Shown piece by piece: positions 1 to 10,715 of a DNA stretch of 64,000 bases. The notes under the pieces are model-generated. The model did no database searches. It saw only the letters and a program-made list of their open reading frames with translations, and was not told the origin of the DNA. Both the position numbers and the translations under genes were made by a program. Source of the stretch: Lepus europaeus (Eukaryota > Chordata > Mammalia > Lagomorpha > Leporidae); NCBI RefSeq assembly GCF_033115175.1, contig NC_084831.1, forward strand, positions 39,960,002 through 40,024,001, given 5' to 3'. Positions within the stretch are counted from its first letter, which is position 1. The number at the start of each line of letters is the position of its first letter.

Positions 1-121
1 TCCAGCTGTTGCGGCTAATTGGGGAGTGAAACAATGGATGGAAGACCTCTCTCTCTCTCTGCTTCTCCTTCTCTCTCTGTGTAAATCTAACTTTCAAATA
101 GATAAATAAAATCTTTAAAAG
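1..121 (+). mobile_element. CSINE, 3' part cut by window edge
   Basis: Only the 3' half is inside the window: the 'GGGGAGTGAA..ATGGAAGACCTCTCT' block, the CT-rich stretch, and the AAATAGATAAATAAAATCTTT tail typical of the lagomorph C-repeat SINE. The tRNA-like head lies before base 1. Confidence 0.93.
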
Positions 122-1745
122 TAGTTTTTATTCTCCTACATTCTTGTGAACACTGCTATGTTTGGATTTTTAATTTTTGTATATTTGTAATCCAGGTATC
201 TCACTGTGATTCGGTTTTGCATTTCTGATTGCTATTGATGTTGAGCACCTCTGGATGGTTCCATTAGCTTTTTCCTTTTCTCTCTGTCTGCCTAGTAGTT
301 CTGTTGCCCACTTTTATGTTGCATCCCCTCACCCCGCATTTAAAGGTATTCTTTATATATGCTACCCACTCATTCTTTGTCTATTCTATATGATACAAAT
401 ATCTTTCTAAATTTGTGCTTAGTTTTTTTAATTTTACATGTAGTTTAAAAGAGAATTGTTAGGTCACAGAATATGAGTATTATTGGTTTGGCCAAATAAT
501 TAAAAGTTGCAGGCAGTCTATGCTTCCGCCAACCTTTTGGGTTATTTTGCCCGCCCCTTCCCAAATTTGGCATTATCAACCTTCCTTGTTTTCCCCAGTA
601 TAACAAGTGTAAACTATCATCTCACTATTCAATTTCTCACATTATTTATGACTGTGATACTGTCTCCATATGCTTATGAAATTTTCTGCTATCTTTTTAT
701 ACGTTGTCTGCTCGTATCCTTTGCCCATTTTTTCTATTATTTTTTTCTTTTTTACAGTGTTCTGTGTATTCTAGTTATTGGTTAATAAATTAGTTCAATT
801 TTAGATATCCCAAGTATCCTTTCCAGGTTTCATCCATTTATAAACTTTGTCCAGGGTGTACTTTAGTTAATACCTAACATTGACGTAAATCAATCTTTGC
901 CTCATATGTGTGTGTTTCTGACATTTTAAGAAATCTTCCCCATTCCTAGCTGACAAAATATTTTATATATTTTCTTCTAACTTTTTGGTTTTACGTTTTC
1001 ACTTTTGAATGTTTAATCCATGAAGACTCAATGTTTTTGTACATGTTGTAAAGCAGTAATCCAAGATCCGCTTTCTTTTTCTTTTTCTCTCCTCTAAAGG
1101 CTGTGCTAGCTTTCCCAACAATATCTACCAAACATTCTAAGCTTCCCCTCATTGAGCTATGGCACATCTTTATCATTTACTAACCACCCAAAGTTCTGTT
1201 TTCAGACTTCCTGTTCTGTTCCAGTGTTCTATTTGTCTGTTCTTGTAGCAGTACAACACTGCTTTATTAATTTCAGCTTCTTAGTATCCGGTTCAGCAAG
1301 TCCCCTTTTTTGGGAGACAGATTTGGCTATTCACGATCCTTCACTGCTTCTTCTTAGAGTACTTCTATCAAGTTCCACAAACAGTCCAACTGGATTTTTG
1401 ATTATGATACATTAAACTTAAAGATTAATTCAGGACATCTACATTTTTGCAGTATTACATAATCCCTTTCCAAAAGCATAGAATGTATCTCTCTGTCGGA
1501 TCATATCCTATGTTCTTTGAGTTTTCAAGTTTTCTCTGTAGAGTTCTCATTTAATTCCTAGGTATTTAACTTCAGTGTTTCTTTGCGCTAGTGAGAAGAG
1601 TTTCTTAATTTTTCATTACATTTACTAATTGGTTATTTCAACTGTTCAGAAATCTATAGGTTGATTTGGAGTATCAGTTCAACTTTTACTGATGGGAATA
1701 GTTGCTCTGTCCCACTGTTATTATTGATATTAGTCTCACGGAAAT
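122..1745 (-). mobile_element. Old L1 (L1M-type) LINE remnant, antisense
   Basis: T-rich sequence reads as the antisense of L1 ORF2 C-terminal and 3' region. It has the 'TTGCATTTCTGATTGCTATTGATGTTGAGCA' type block near 220-250 and the 'CAATGTTTTTGTACATGTTGTAAAG' type block near 1030-1060. Frames are full of stops. The divergence suggests an insertion older than the CSINEs. Exact subfamily not determined. Confidence 0.75.
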
Positions 1746-2240
1746 GATATTCTATTGATGCCATGGCGAATCACCACAAACCCGATGGCCTAAAACGTTA
1801 CTATCTCACAGATCTGTAGCTCAGAAGCCCGACCCAGACCTTGCTGGACCACATTCAGGGGGCAGTGGGGCCAGGTTCATTTTGGAAAGATACAAAAGAG
1901 ACTCTGTTTCCTTGACTTCCGGCTTCTAAAGGACACCGTTAATCCTTGGCTCTTGGTCGCCTTCCTCCATCATCAAAGCCAGCAACTGCGAATCAAGCAT
2001 TATTCACATTTCATCAGTCACTCTTACCCTTCTGCCTGCTGTTTCCACTTTAAGGACGGTCTGTTGTCCATGTCCTCCACTGACCCCACCTAGATAAACA
2101 GTATAATCCTTTAAGCAGAGGTCAGCTGATTAGTAGCCTTAATCTTAGTTCCATCTGTGACTTTAATTCATTCTCTGCCATGAAGCAGTATGTTCATAGT
2201 ATCCTAGGATTAGGACATGAATACCTTTTGAGAGATCTTA
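1746..2240 (-). mobile_element. MLT1-like (ERVL-MaLR) solo LTR, antisense
   Basis: The order of blocks matches the reverse complement of an MLT1-type LTR: CACCACAAACCCGATGGCCT, then ATCTCACAGATCTGTAGCTCAGAAG, CTTCCTCCATCATCAAAGCC, AGGTCAGCTGATTAG and GGATTAGGACATGAA. No internal retroviral sequence adjoins it, so it is a solo LTR or fragment. Confidence 0.75.
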
Positions 2241-2299
2241 TTCCACATACGACGGGCACCAAAATGAGTGTTAACTGGATTGCATTCATGTACATCAAA

Positions 2300-2632
2300 T
2301 ATGCTGGAGCAGGTATAGTGGTGCACATGTTAGGCAGCTGCCTTGGATGCCTGTAAACCATATCAGGGTATCCGTTCAAGTCCCAGTTACTCCACTTCCC
2401 ATCCAGCTTTCTGCTAATAGGTCTGGAAAGACAGCAGCTGATGGTCCAAGGACTCATGTCCCTGAAACTGACAGGGAAGACCTGGATAGAATACAGAGAT
2501 TCTGGTCATGGCCTGCCCCAATTCTGGCTGTAACAGGCATTTGGAGAGTGAACCAGCAGAAGGAAGATTTCCATGTCCCTCTGTCTCTTTCTCTATCCCT
2601 CATTCAAATATATGAATAAATAAGTCTTTTTA
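2300..2632 (+). mobile_element. CSINE, diverged full-length copy
   Basis: Degenerate head (GCAGGTATAGTGGTGCACAT), B-box-like GTTCAAGTCCC near 2374, CT-rich region near 2580, tail AAATATATGAATAAATAAGTC. Strong divergence from the consensus marks an old copy. Confidence 0.85.
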
Positions 2633-2726
2633 AAAAGACACCCCAAATAGTTATGAGTTGGTAATGTTATTCAATGGGGGAAATAAGAATTGGGCAGTTT
2701 TGGATGACTTTTAGAATCAACTTGGG

Positions 2727-3034
2727 GTCAGTGCTTTGGCACAACATGTTAAGCTGCTGCTTGTAGCGCCAGCATCCCATATGAGCGCTAGTTCCAGTCC
2801 TGACTGATTTCCAGTCTAGCTCCCTGCTAATATGCCTGGGAAAATAATGGAGGCTCCTGTACCCACATGGAACACCCAGAAGAAGCTCCTGGCTCCTGGT
2901 TTTGGCCTAGGCCAGCCCTGGCTGCTGTGGCCATTTGGGGAGTGACCAAGTGGATGGAAGATTCTCTCTCTCTGTCCTTTCCTCTGTCTCTGTAACTCTG
3001 CCTTTCAAATAAACAAATAAATCTTTTTAAAAAA
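2727..3034 (+). mobile_element. CSINE, full length
   Basis: Head GGGGTCAGTGCTTTGGCAC, the CTCCTGGCTCCTGG core, CATTTGGGGAGTGA, CT-rich block and CAAATAAACAAATAAATC tail are all present in order. Confidence 0.92.
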
Positions 3035-3504
3035 CCTTATTTTGAAAGTTCCTAAATAAGAAGAATCAAACATTTATTCACAATGTATTGTTTAACCGTA
3101 CCTCAAATTGATGAATGAGTTGAGAAAAAAATGTTCTTTATTAAAAACTTCCAGCTATAAATTAATGCATATGAAAAATTAGAATAGCAACGGCTGCTAA
3201 AACCGCTGTTGAAAACCTGATGAGGAATTTCATAATGGATATATTAGCCTGAGAGCGCTCAAATAAATTGCTCAGTCTTAATTTCACAAAAAGACAGAAT
3301 TCCCTTCTGAGGTGATGCAATTAGGAATATACTTCACTACCTGTCATGGCAAAAATAAAACTGGAATATGACCAAGCATCCAAGTCTATCACCAAGATTT
3401 GAAGTAACTTTACAGGAGAAAGCCACAGGCATACAAAGCATCAAAATAAATACAATATGGTTTCTTCAAATAAATTACAAAGAAGAAAGGGAACACCATA
3501 GGCA
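3035..3504. other. AT-rich unassigned DNA
   Basis: No SINE, LTR or clear LINE signature and no convincing frame. AT-rich with scattered A and T runs. Confidence 0.5.
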
Positions 3505-3632
3505 GGAGTACTTCAAAAAGTTCATGGAAAATGGAATTAAAAGGTAGGTTTCTTTGGTGAAATTTTTTTAATTCTTGCATTTTTTTTCATAATATGTACT
3601 TTATGAGTTTTTTTGAAGACGTCTCATGTTTA
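3505..3632 (+). mobile_element. Short inverted-repeat element, copy 1
   Basis: The left end ACTTCAAAAAGTTCATGGAAAA and the right end, ..ACTTTATGAGTTTTTTTGAAGACG, are inverted relatives of each other around a T-rich centre. Two related copies lie near 41.9 kb and 44.9 kb. The shape suggests a non-autonomous DNA transposon (MITE, possibly mariner-like); the family is not named with confidence. Confidence 0.6.
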
Positions 3633-3944
3633 AAAAGAATAAAGGATATAACCTTAAAAAAAGAGCATGCATCATTTAAGTAGTGATACACATTGAAGCA
3701 GTTATGAATGGAATATGATGTCTGCAATTTACTTCAAATCACTCCAGTGGAGGTAGGAGGTAGCAGTAGCAGAAAGTAGCTGAGGGTATGGGTGAAATGA
3801 TTTAACAACCCAGTTGGTGACAAATACCAAAGTTCATTATACGACTTTTTTCTAGTTTTCTGTATGTTTGGTTCCACATTATCAAATACCAAAGTAGATG
3901 TTGAAGACTGTCCAGTGCTATTTCTGTACTGATTACTGAGATAA
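3633..3944. other. Unassigned unique DNA
   Basis: No recognised repeat. Short minus-strand frames end inside the next SINE and show no family signature. Confidence 0.5.
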
Positions 3945-3957
3945 TCACATGAGCTTC

Positions 3958-4277
3958 GGGGCCTGCGCAGTGGTGCAGTGGGTTGAGCTGTCTGCAGTGC
4001 CAGTGTCCCACATGGGTGCTGGTTCATGTCTGAGCTGCTCTGCTTCTAGTCCAGCCCCTTTCTAATGGCCTGGGAAAGCAGGGGAAGATGGCCCAAGTCT
4101 TTGGGCACCCTGCACCCATGTGGGAGACCCGGAAGAGTCTCCTGGCTCCTGGCTTCGGCCTGGCTCAGCCCCAGCCATTGTAGCCATTTGGGGAGTGAAC
4201 CAGCAGATGGAAGACTTCTCTCTGTCTCTCCCCTCTCTCTGTAACTCTGACTTTCAAACAAACAAAATTTTAAAAAG
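3958..4277 (+). mobile_element. CSINE, full length, left part of a three-SINE composite
   Basis: Intact head GGGGCCTGCGCAGTGGTGC and tail TTTCAAACAAACAAAATTT. A 12-base word just before it (TCACATGAGCTT, 3945-3956) recurs with one change after the third SINE fragment at 4785-4796. The three CSINE pieces therefore share one outer target duplication. Confidence 0.93.
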
Positions 4278-4593
4278 ATTTTTCTTTATTTTTACTTGAG
4301 AGTCAGAGTTATAGACAGAGATATGGAGAGACAAAGAGAAAGGTCTTTCATCCACTCCCTAAATGGCCACAATGGCCAGAGCTGGGCCAATCTGAAGCTA
4401 GGAGCCAGGAGCTTCTTCCTGGTCTCCCATGCAGGTGCAGGGGCCCAAGCACTTGGGCCATCTTCTACCACTTTCTCAGGCCAAAGCAGAGAGCTGGGTC
4501 AGAAGAGGAGCAGCCAAGACTCGAATTAGCATCTATATGGGATGCAGGGCACTGCAGGTGGAGGCTTAGCCCACTAAACCATAGTGCTGGCCC
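4278..4593 (-). mobile_element. CSINE, full length, antisense, tail-to-tail with previous
   Basis: Begins with the antisense tail (AAAGATTTTTCTTTATTTTTACTTGAGAG) and ends with the antisense head (ACCATAGTGCTGGCCCC). Its tail abuts the tail of the plus-strand copy. Confidence 0.93.
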
Positions 4594-4694
4594 CTGTGCC
4601 CACGTGAGAGACCCAGAAGAAACTCCTGGCTCCTGGCTTCAGATAGGTGCAGCTCCAGCCGTTGCGGCCAACTGGGGAGTGAACATCAGATGGA

Positions 4695-4733
<39 letters not shown>

Positions 4734-4784
4734 TTGTGTAACTCTGATTTGCAAATAAATAAATAAATCTTTAAACAAAAACCC
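4594..4784 (+). mobile_element. CSINE 3' half
   Basis: Starts in the core (CCACGTGAGAGACCCAGAAG) and carries a long (CT)n at 4698-4728 and an AAATAAATAAATAAATC tail. It lacks the tRNA-like head. It is followed by the right copy of the outer target-site word. Confidence 0.9.
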
Positions 4785-4856
4785 TCATATGAGCTTTGAG
4801 CTGTAGCCCGTTTATTAAGTGAATTCTACTTATAGATTTTTCTGATAGTTTACTTT

Positions 4857-5040
4857 TTTTTAAGATTTATTTGAAAGTCAGAGTGACGCAGAGAGAGATC
4901 TTGGGCCATCTTCTACTGCTTTCCCAGGCCATAGCAGAGAGCTGGATTGAAAGTGGAGCAGCCGGGTCTCTACCGGCGCCCAAATGGGATGTTGGCGCTT
5001 CAGGCCAGGGCATTAACTCACTGTGCCACAGCGCCGGCCC
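4857..5040 (-). mobile_element. CSINE with internal deletion, antisense
   Basis: The antisense tail and first 40 bp run straight into TCTTGGGCCATCTTCTACTG, skipping about 130 bp of the middle. The head CACAGCGCCGGCCC is intact. GTTTACTTTT flanks both sides as a target duplication, so the deleted form is the one that inserted, or it lost its middle later. Confidence 0.9.
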
Positions 5041-5145
5041 TACGATGGTTTACTTTTATTGTAATCCTATACCATGTTATTTTGTGAATATGCTTTGTAT
5101 TATGTTAGCTAGTGTTTTATATAAGATTTTGCATCTGCATTCATG

Positions 5146-5236
5146 AGAACCGAACTTAAAACTTTCTTTCCTTTTATTACTGTTTCCAGATTTGGGAATC
5201 TAGATGACACCAGCCTCATAACATAGGAGCGAAGCT
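5146..5236 (+). repeat. Direct repeat, left copy
   Basis: About 90 bp, starting GAGAACCGAACTTAAAAC and ending AACATAGGAGCGAAG. It recurs in the same orientation at 5820-5911 with only a handful of substitutions. Confidence 0.9.
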
Positions 5237-5819
5237 TAGACCCTATGCTCTTGACCCATAGATCCCTGATGTTCTCCTTGTTTTTCTTTAATTGTTTTCT
5301 CAGTGTCTTCAGATTGCATAGTCTCCTGATCTGTCCTAATGGAAACTGGCCCTCCTGCCACCCACAATGTGCTGCTAAGCCCACTGAGTGAAGTTTGATT
5401 TCATTTAAATTATTATTCAGTGCTAGCATTTTCATTTGGCACATATTTTTCATTTTCCACATGTCTTCTGAGATTTCTTGTTTGTTCATTCACTAGGACA
5501 ATTTCTTCTTGATTCTTGAAAAATTTTTTCTTTAATTCTTTGAACATACTTGTAATAGTTGCTTTAGAGTCTTTGTATGCTCGGTCCAGCTTGTGTGCCA
5601 TGTCGAGTGGTAATTCTAACTGCATGTTTTCACAATTATGTATTGCATTCTCCTATTTCTTTCTATGTCTAGTGTTCTTTTGTTGAATACTAGATATTTT
5701 GAGAACATATTGTTTGACATTGGGTTCTATCCTTCTGTGAGGAGTGTTGATTCTTGTTTCAGCAGGTGGTTTGATTCCTGGCTGATTACCTTACATCTGT
5801 GTAGAGTTGGTGATATGCT

Positions 5820-5911
5820 TTGAGAACTAAACTTAAAACTTTCTTTCCTTTTATTACCATTTCCAGATTTGGGAATCTAGACAACACCAGCCTCATAACA
5901 TAGGAGCAAAG
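5820..5911 (+). repeat. Direct repeat, right copy
   Basis: Starts GAGAACTAAACTTAAAAC and ends AACATAGGAGCAAAG. Same orientation as 5146-5236, about 674 bp away, roughly nine bases in ten identical. Confidence 0.9.
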
Positions 5912-6900
5912 TTGCTGGAGATGTATGGAAAACCCAAGATGTTTCTAAAGCACCTCTAACTTTATGGGGTTCATACTCAAACTTCGGTCTCTTCTATGGG
6001 TTTGACAGGTGTGGTTAGACTGAGTTGAAGGAAGTGTAGCCAGGCCTTACTTTAGGGCACAAGTCTTACTGCTGAAGTGCAGCCTGTTTTGTGTAACAGC
6101 TGGATACCAGAAGTATTAACTAGAAGAAGAGAAATCAGTGAATGGCCTCAGCCAACCCAGACCACCTGTAATTCTTGGGCGTAATTCTTGGGAGAGTATA
6201 GGATCCAAAGATAAGGAAGAAATTCCCCAAACTATCCAGTCTATGTCCTTATTTTTCTATCACAAGATATTCTGCAATACTTGTACCCGGTGAGCCAACT
6301 GAGGCTCAGAGTATATAGACCCAGTGCAGAGTGCTTTGGGGTCCTTCAGCTGCAACATGAAGTGGAGCAAATACTTACAAGACTCCTTCGGCTCTGGGCA
6401 GCTTCTCTGTGTCTTGGGGAATCACTTAGCGGTAGATCCTAGGCCTCTGCTTTCCCTGCTGTCTGTCCATGAGTGGTAAGTGTGCTTTGCCTGGTGGGTT
6501 TCATGAGTGCTCGATCACACCAGACTCATACTCACTGTTGGATTTTTATGTAAAATCTCCTGCCAGAGCCAGAAGCTTTGCACTAACAAAGTAGAAAAAA
6601 AAAAGTCTCCACTCCAGAAGGTTCAGAACTCCAATGTGCCATAGCACTGCTTGATCTTAAGTATGTCTGCCATGTTCCCAACCTTGTAGCTATAGCTAAT
6701 TGGCAAGCCTCATGTGGTCTCATTCTGTGCATGAAAAATTCATCCTGCAGCATTGAACTTTTGGGGAAACCCCTTATAAATTTCTGGAGACTTCTTTGCA
6801 CAGCTCCCTTTTCTCATTCCCTGAACTGCAAGTTCCAGCTGCTTCATCTGCGCGTGATCTTGCCTCTTCAATTCAGTGGAGCACCATGCTTGCTATACCA

Positions 6901-7354
6901 TGGCTACTAAATCTTCCCCACGCAAAGAGCCAGGCAATCTGGAGAATCACCTTGTGAGGTTCTATTATCTCATAGAGCACAGGCTTGTGCTGCCTGGTGT
7001 CCACTGTCTGGAAACAGTTGGCATTTATATTTCATCCGGTTTCATGTTTATTTAAACCAAGAGAACTAATCTGGAACTGATTATTCTATTGTAAGTGGAT
7101 GTGAAATACCAACTCTATGCTGTTTTAATATTAAATATGCTTATCCTTAATACATATTGATAGCTAGCTTCTTATTTTGAAGATTGAATGAGTGGCATAT
7201 TTCACAAGTGGTGGTTAAAGTGAATATTAGAGTTAAATCTTTCTTTGGTAATACTTAATGACATCAAAAATACAAAGAAATAATTGTGTTGGACATTTTC
7301 TCTAGAGGGTTAAAAAGACCTTCTTAACCGTTTCTTTAAAAAAAAAAACCTATA
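6901..7354. other. Unassigned AT-rich DNA
   Basis: No recognised repeat or coding signal. Ends in A and T homopolymer runs at 7338-7371 that lead into the next SINE. Confidence 0.5.
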
Positions 7355-7500
7355 TACTTTTTTTTTTTTATTTGAAAAGCAGAGTTACATTAGCACGGAG
7401 CTAGATTGGAAGTGAAGCAGCCAGGTCTTGAACTGGCGCCCATATAGAATGCAGGTGCCACAGGCAGCAGCTTAACCCACTATACCGCAACACCAGCCCC
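7355..7500 (-). mobile_element. CSINE with internal deletion, antisense
   Basis: Antisense tail TTATTTGAAAAGCAGAGTTAC joins directly to ACGGAGCTAGATTGGAAGTG. The middle of the element is missing; the head end ACACCAGCCCC is present. Same kind of deletion as at 4857-5040. Confidence 0.9.
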
Positions 7501-7550
7501 AAAGTGTCTTAACATTTTCTAACCACTTCTGTAAACTGAGCATCCATGGG

Positions 7551-7786
7551 GGCCTGCGCTGTGGCATACCAGGCGAAGCTGCCACTTAGGTCGCTCACAT
7601 TCACTATCAGAGTCCCAGCTACTCTGTTTCCAGTCCAGCTTCCTGCTAATGTACCAGGAAAACAGCAGATGATGTTTCAAGTACTCAAGTATTTGAGTTC
7701 CTGCTACCCGTATGGGATATCTAGATGGGGTTCCTGGCTCCCAGCTTCTGCCTGGCCCATCCCTCTGCCTTTCAAACAAACAAACT
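7551..7786 (+). mobile_element. CSINE, short old copy
   Basis: Head GGCCTGCGCTGTGGCATACC and tail CTTTCAAACAAACAAAC, without the usual CT-rich block. AAACTGAGCATC flanks both sides (about 7533 and 7785) as a target duplication. Confidence 0.9.
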
Positions 7787-7818
7787 GAGCATCTAGTTTA
7801 AGAAATTCTGAATTAGAG

Positions 7819-8075
7819 GGGCCAGCACTGTGGCATAGTGAGTAAAGCTGCTGCCTACTGAGCCGGCATCCCATATGGATGCCTGTCTTAGTCCTGGCTG
7901 CTCCAATTCCAATCCAGCTCCCTGATGGTAGCCTGAGAAAGCAGCAGAGGATGGCCCAAGTGCTTGGGCCCCCACACTCATGTGTGAAACCCAGATGAAG
8001 TTCCTGGCTCCTGGCTTCTGATCAGCCTCGCTCTGACCGTTGTATCTATTTGGGGAGTGAACCAGCAGATGGAAG

Positions 8076-8116
<41 letters not shown>

Positions 8117-8159
8117 ACTCTCCATTTCAAATAAATAGACAAAATCTTTAAAAACAAAA
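7819..8159 (+). mobile_element. CSINE, full length with 18-bp target duplication
   Basis: Complete from GGGCCAGCACTGTGG to the A-rich tail. AGAAATTCTGAATTAGAG occurs exactly at 7801-7818 and again at 8160-8177, a perfect 18-bp duplication typical of LINE-driven insertion. (CT)n at 8079-8115. Confidence 0.97.
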
Positions 8160-8368
8160 AGAAATTCTGAATTAGAGAAATTTTAAAAGATTTCACTTAA
8201 GCTGAACCATGTAACAAATATGTGATACTAATTTAAAACAATCATTAAAAATTCTCCTCCCGAAAGAAATGTGGATTACTGCCTCTTCCCCATGCTGCCT
8301 TAAAATCCTATTTTATCTGTTCTTTTATCATATATTTTTGGTTCTGTTTTTTATAAAAATATTTTAGG

Positions 8369-8618
8369 GGGCTATCACTGTGGCATAGTGGGTAAAGCCA
8401 CTGCCTGCAGTGCCATATGGGCGTTGGTTCAAGTCCCAGCTGCTCCACTTCCAATCCAGCTCTCTGCTATGGCCTGGATAAGCACAGGAAGATGGCCCAG
8501 GTCCTTGGACTCCTGCACCTGTGGGAGAGACCTGGAGGAAGTTTCTGGCTCTTGACTTCAGATCAGTGCAGCTCCGGCTGTTGCAGCCATCTGGGGAGTG
8601 AACCAGTGGATGAAAGAC

Positions 8619-8669
<51 letters not shown>

Positions 8670-8710
8670 CCTCTGTAACTGCCTTTCAAATAAATAAATC
8701 TTTAAAATAT
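8369..8710 (+). mobile_element. CSINE, full length
   Basis: Head GGGGCTATCACTGTGGCATA, core and long CT-rich block 8620-8670. Tail AAATAAATAAATC. A small deletion lies just before the B box. Confidence 0.93.
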
Positions 8711-8895
8711 TTTAAATAATCAAATTATTTTACTTCACTGATGGAGGAAAAATACAGATAATTGGGAATCTAGCCTAGATCTTTAACCAAGTCTGTAAAC
8801 GCCTTAGTAGGTAGTAACCATGTCTTACTTAGTTTTCTTTGTATTAAACAGAGAATTTATAATGCAAAAGATGTTCAATTAAAATGTGTTTAATT

Positions 8896-9168
8896 GGAGC
8901 AAGCATTTACCACAACAGTTAAGACACCGCTTAGGACACCTACCTCCCATATTAGAGTGTCTGGGGTCAAGTCCTAGCTCCACTTCCAATTCCAGCTTCC
9001 TGCTAATTCATACTTTGGGAGGCAGCTGGTCCTTGACACCCACATCGGGGATCCAGATCAGATTCTAGCCTTCTGATTCCTGTCTGGCTCAGTCCCAGCT
9101 ATTGCAGACATTTGAGAAGTGAACCAGTAGAGATCTCTCTCTCCACCTTTCAAATAAATAAATAATTT
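8896..9168 (+). mobile_element. CSINE, old diverged copy
   Basis: Diverged head (GGAGCAAGCATTTACCACAA), core CCAATTCCAGCTTCCTGCTAAT, tail CTTTCAAATAAATAAATAA. A younger CSINE is inserted in its tail. Confidence 0.85.
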
Positions 9169-9468
9169 TTTAAAGATTTATTTTATTTATTTGAAAGACA
9201 GAGTTACAGAGAGAGGTAGAGACAGAGAGAGAGGTCTTCTAGCTGCTGGTTCACTCCCTAGATGGCCGCAATAGCCAGAGCTGAACCAATCTGAAGCCAG
9301 GAACAAGGAGCTTCTTCCAGGTCTCCCATGGGCCATCTTCTACTACTGTCTCAGGCCATAGCAGAGAGCTGGATCAGAAGAGGAGCAGCCACGACTTGAA
9401 CCGGCACCCATATGGGATGCCAGCGCTTCAGGCTAGGGTGTTAACCTGCTGTGCCACAGCGCCGGCCC
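9169..9468 (-). mobile_element. CSINE, antisense, inserted in the tail of the previous one
   Basis: Complete antisense copy ending CACAGCGCCGGCCCC. The word AATAAATAATTTTTTA, part of the older SINE's tail, is duplicated on both sides (about 9157 and 9469). This gives the order of events: plus copy first, minus copy second. Confidence 0.95.
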
Positions 9469-9647
9469 CAATAAATAATTTTTTAATATGTGGGGTTGAA
9501 TTGAAGGAGATTCTGTATCTGAGGACCTCCTTCCTTGGAGCAAGTTCAGCCTTTGAACTCAGGCCAGCTTTAGACCAACATTGGCTTTTACCTCTTGCTA
9601 GCCACATGACCCCGGACACAATGTTTCCACACTCTGAGCCTCTCTTC

Positions 9648-9696
9648 GTGTGTGTGTGTGTGTGTGTGTCTATATGCACATACATACATACATACA
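9648..9696 (+). repeat. (GT)n then (CATA)n microsatellite
   Basis: About eleven GT units at 9648-9669, followed by a short bridge and about five CATA units to 9696. Confidence 0.95.
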
Positions 9697-9699
9697 TGT

Positions 9700-10524
9700 G
9701 GTGCACTTTACCAACTTACGGAAAAATGTGAAATACTTAGCACACAATAGCTCACTATAGCCGGTTCAAGGGTGCCAGGTTCTTGTTTTTCTTTACATTC
9801 TCATATATGCACAGTCCACGTTTGAGGTCTGTTGAGATCCCACCTGATTAGGACTGAGTTTGTCCACCTCTTTGAATTCACTGAGCTCCTCTGATGCAGT
9901 GTGCCGTGGACAAAAACATCAGTTCAGTCCAAATCCCTGGGTATGTAACATTCTTCTTCCATGTTACAACTAGTTTGAAGGCTTCCCTCTGTCATAGCCT
10001 TCAAGTTTCAGCCTTATACAAAAATTTAGCTGTCAATTTCTAAGCTCTAGGCATAGAAATTTTGTGAAAATGTGCCTGAATAGCAGCATTATGGATGGCA
10101 CTACTATAATTAATGATGTCTCTGGAAAATTTGTAGCGGGTAGTAGATGAAACAGGAATTGTGCTGCTCCTGCATGTTCCCTCCTTTTATTCTCTATGAA
10201 ATTTTATCGGAAATAAGTCTAATGAAAAATGTAAGCTCTTAATCTTTCCTGTAAATTCTACCTCATTTGATGCATGCTTTAAGGGAATGAATCGGAGCAT
10301 TTTTTTTCTTTTGTACATACTTTGCATTGATGAGGTGAGGACAGTAACTCAGACTGGCCAAATGATCAGAAGGCCAGAGACATTTTTAAATACCTCTATT
10401 GTCTTTCCTTCATGTTCAGTCTCCAAAGGAGAACTGATTTCCAACAAAGTCATTGTCTTCATCAGTAATACGACTATCATAAATATTGGCCACAGTAACT
10501 ATTCAGTGACTGTCCTTTATAAAT
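9700..10524. other. Unassigned unique DNA
   Basis: No recognised repeat. A chance plus-strand frame at 10287-10556 has no domain and no splice context I can support. Confidence 0.5.
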
Positions 10525-10715
10525 CAAGCATTATAGGGGGTGCTTTATATATGTAATGGGGTGGCTCACACAACTCTACAAGGCAAGTATTTGTATCCCC
10601 ATTTAACAAACAAGGACACTGGCTCAGAGCAAATGAACGTGCTCAGGGTCACAGAGACAGTACCTGACTGAGCAGGAATTCAGACCTAAGTCTCTTTACT
10701 CCAGAGGGGCCTTTC
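10525..10715 (-). mobile_element. MIR-type SINE remnant, antisense
   Basis: Reads as an antisense MIR: CAAGGCAAGTATTTGTATCCCC, ATTTAACAAACAAGGACACTGGCTCAGAG, GCTCAGGGTCACAG, then AGGAATTCAGACC. These are the usual landmarks of this ancient mammalian SINE. Confidence 0.8.

Larger units (their letters stand above)
5041..6900 (-). mobile_element. Old LINE-like sequence, antisense (probable L1M 3' region)
   Basis: Antisense features reminiscent of old L1 3' regions: TTTAATTCTTTGAACATACTTGTAATAG, then CTTTAGAGTCTTTGTATGCT and TGTTGAATACTAGATATTTTGAG near 5520-5700. The right half (6000-6900) is less clear. No intact frame; the 126-residue minus-strand frame at 5109-5489 has no recognised domain. 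Confidence 0.45.
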
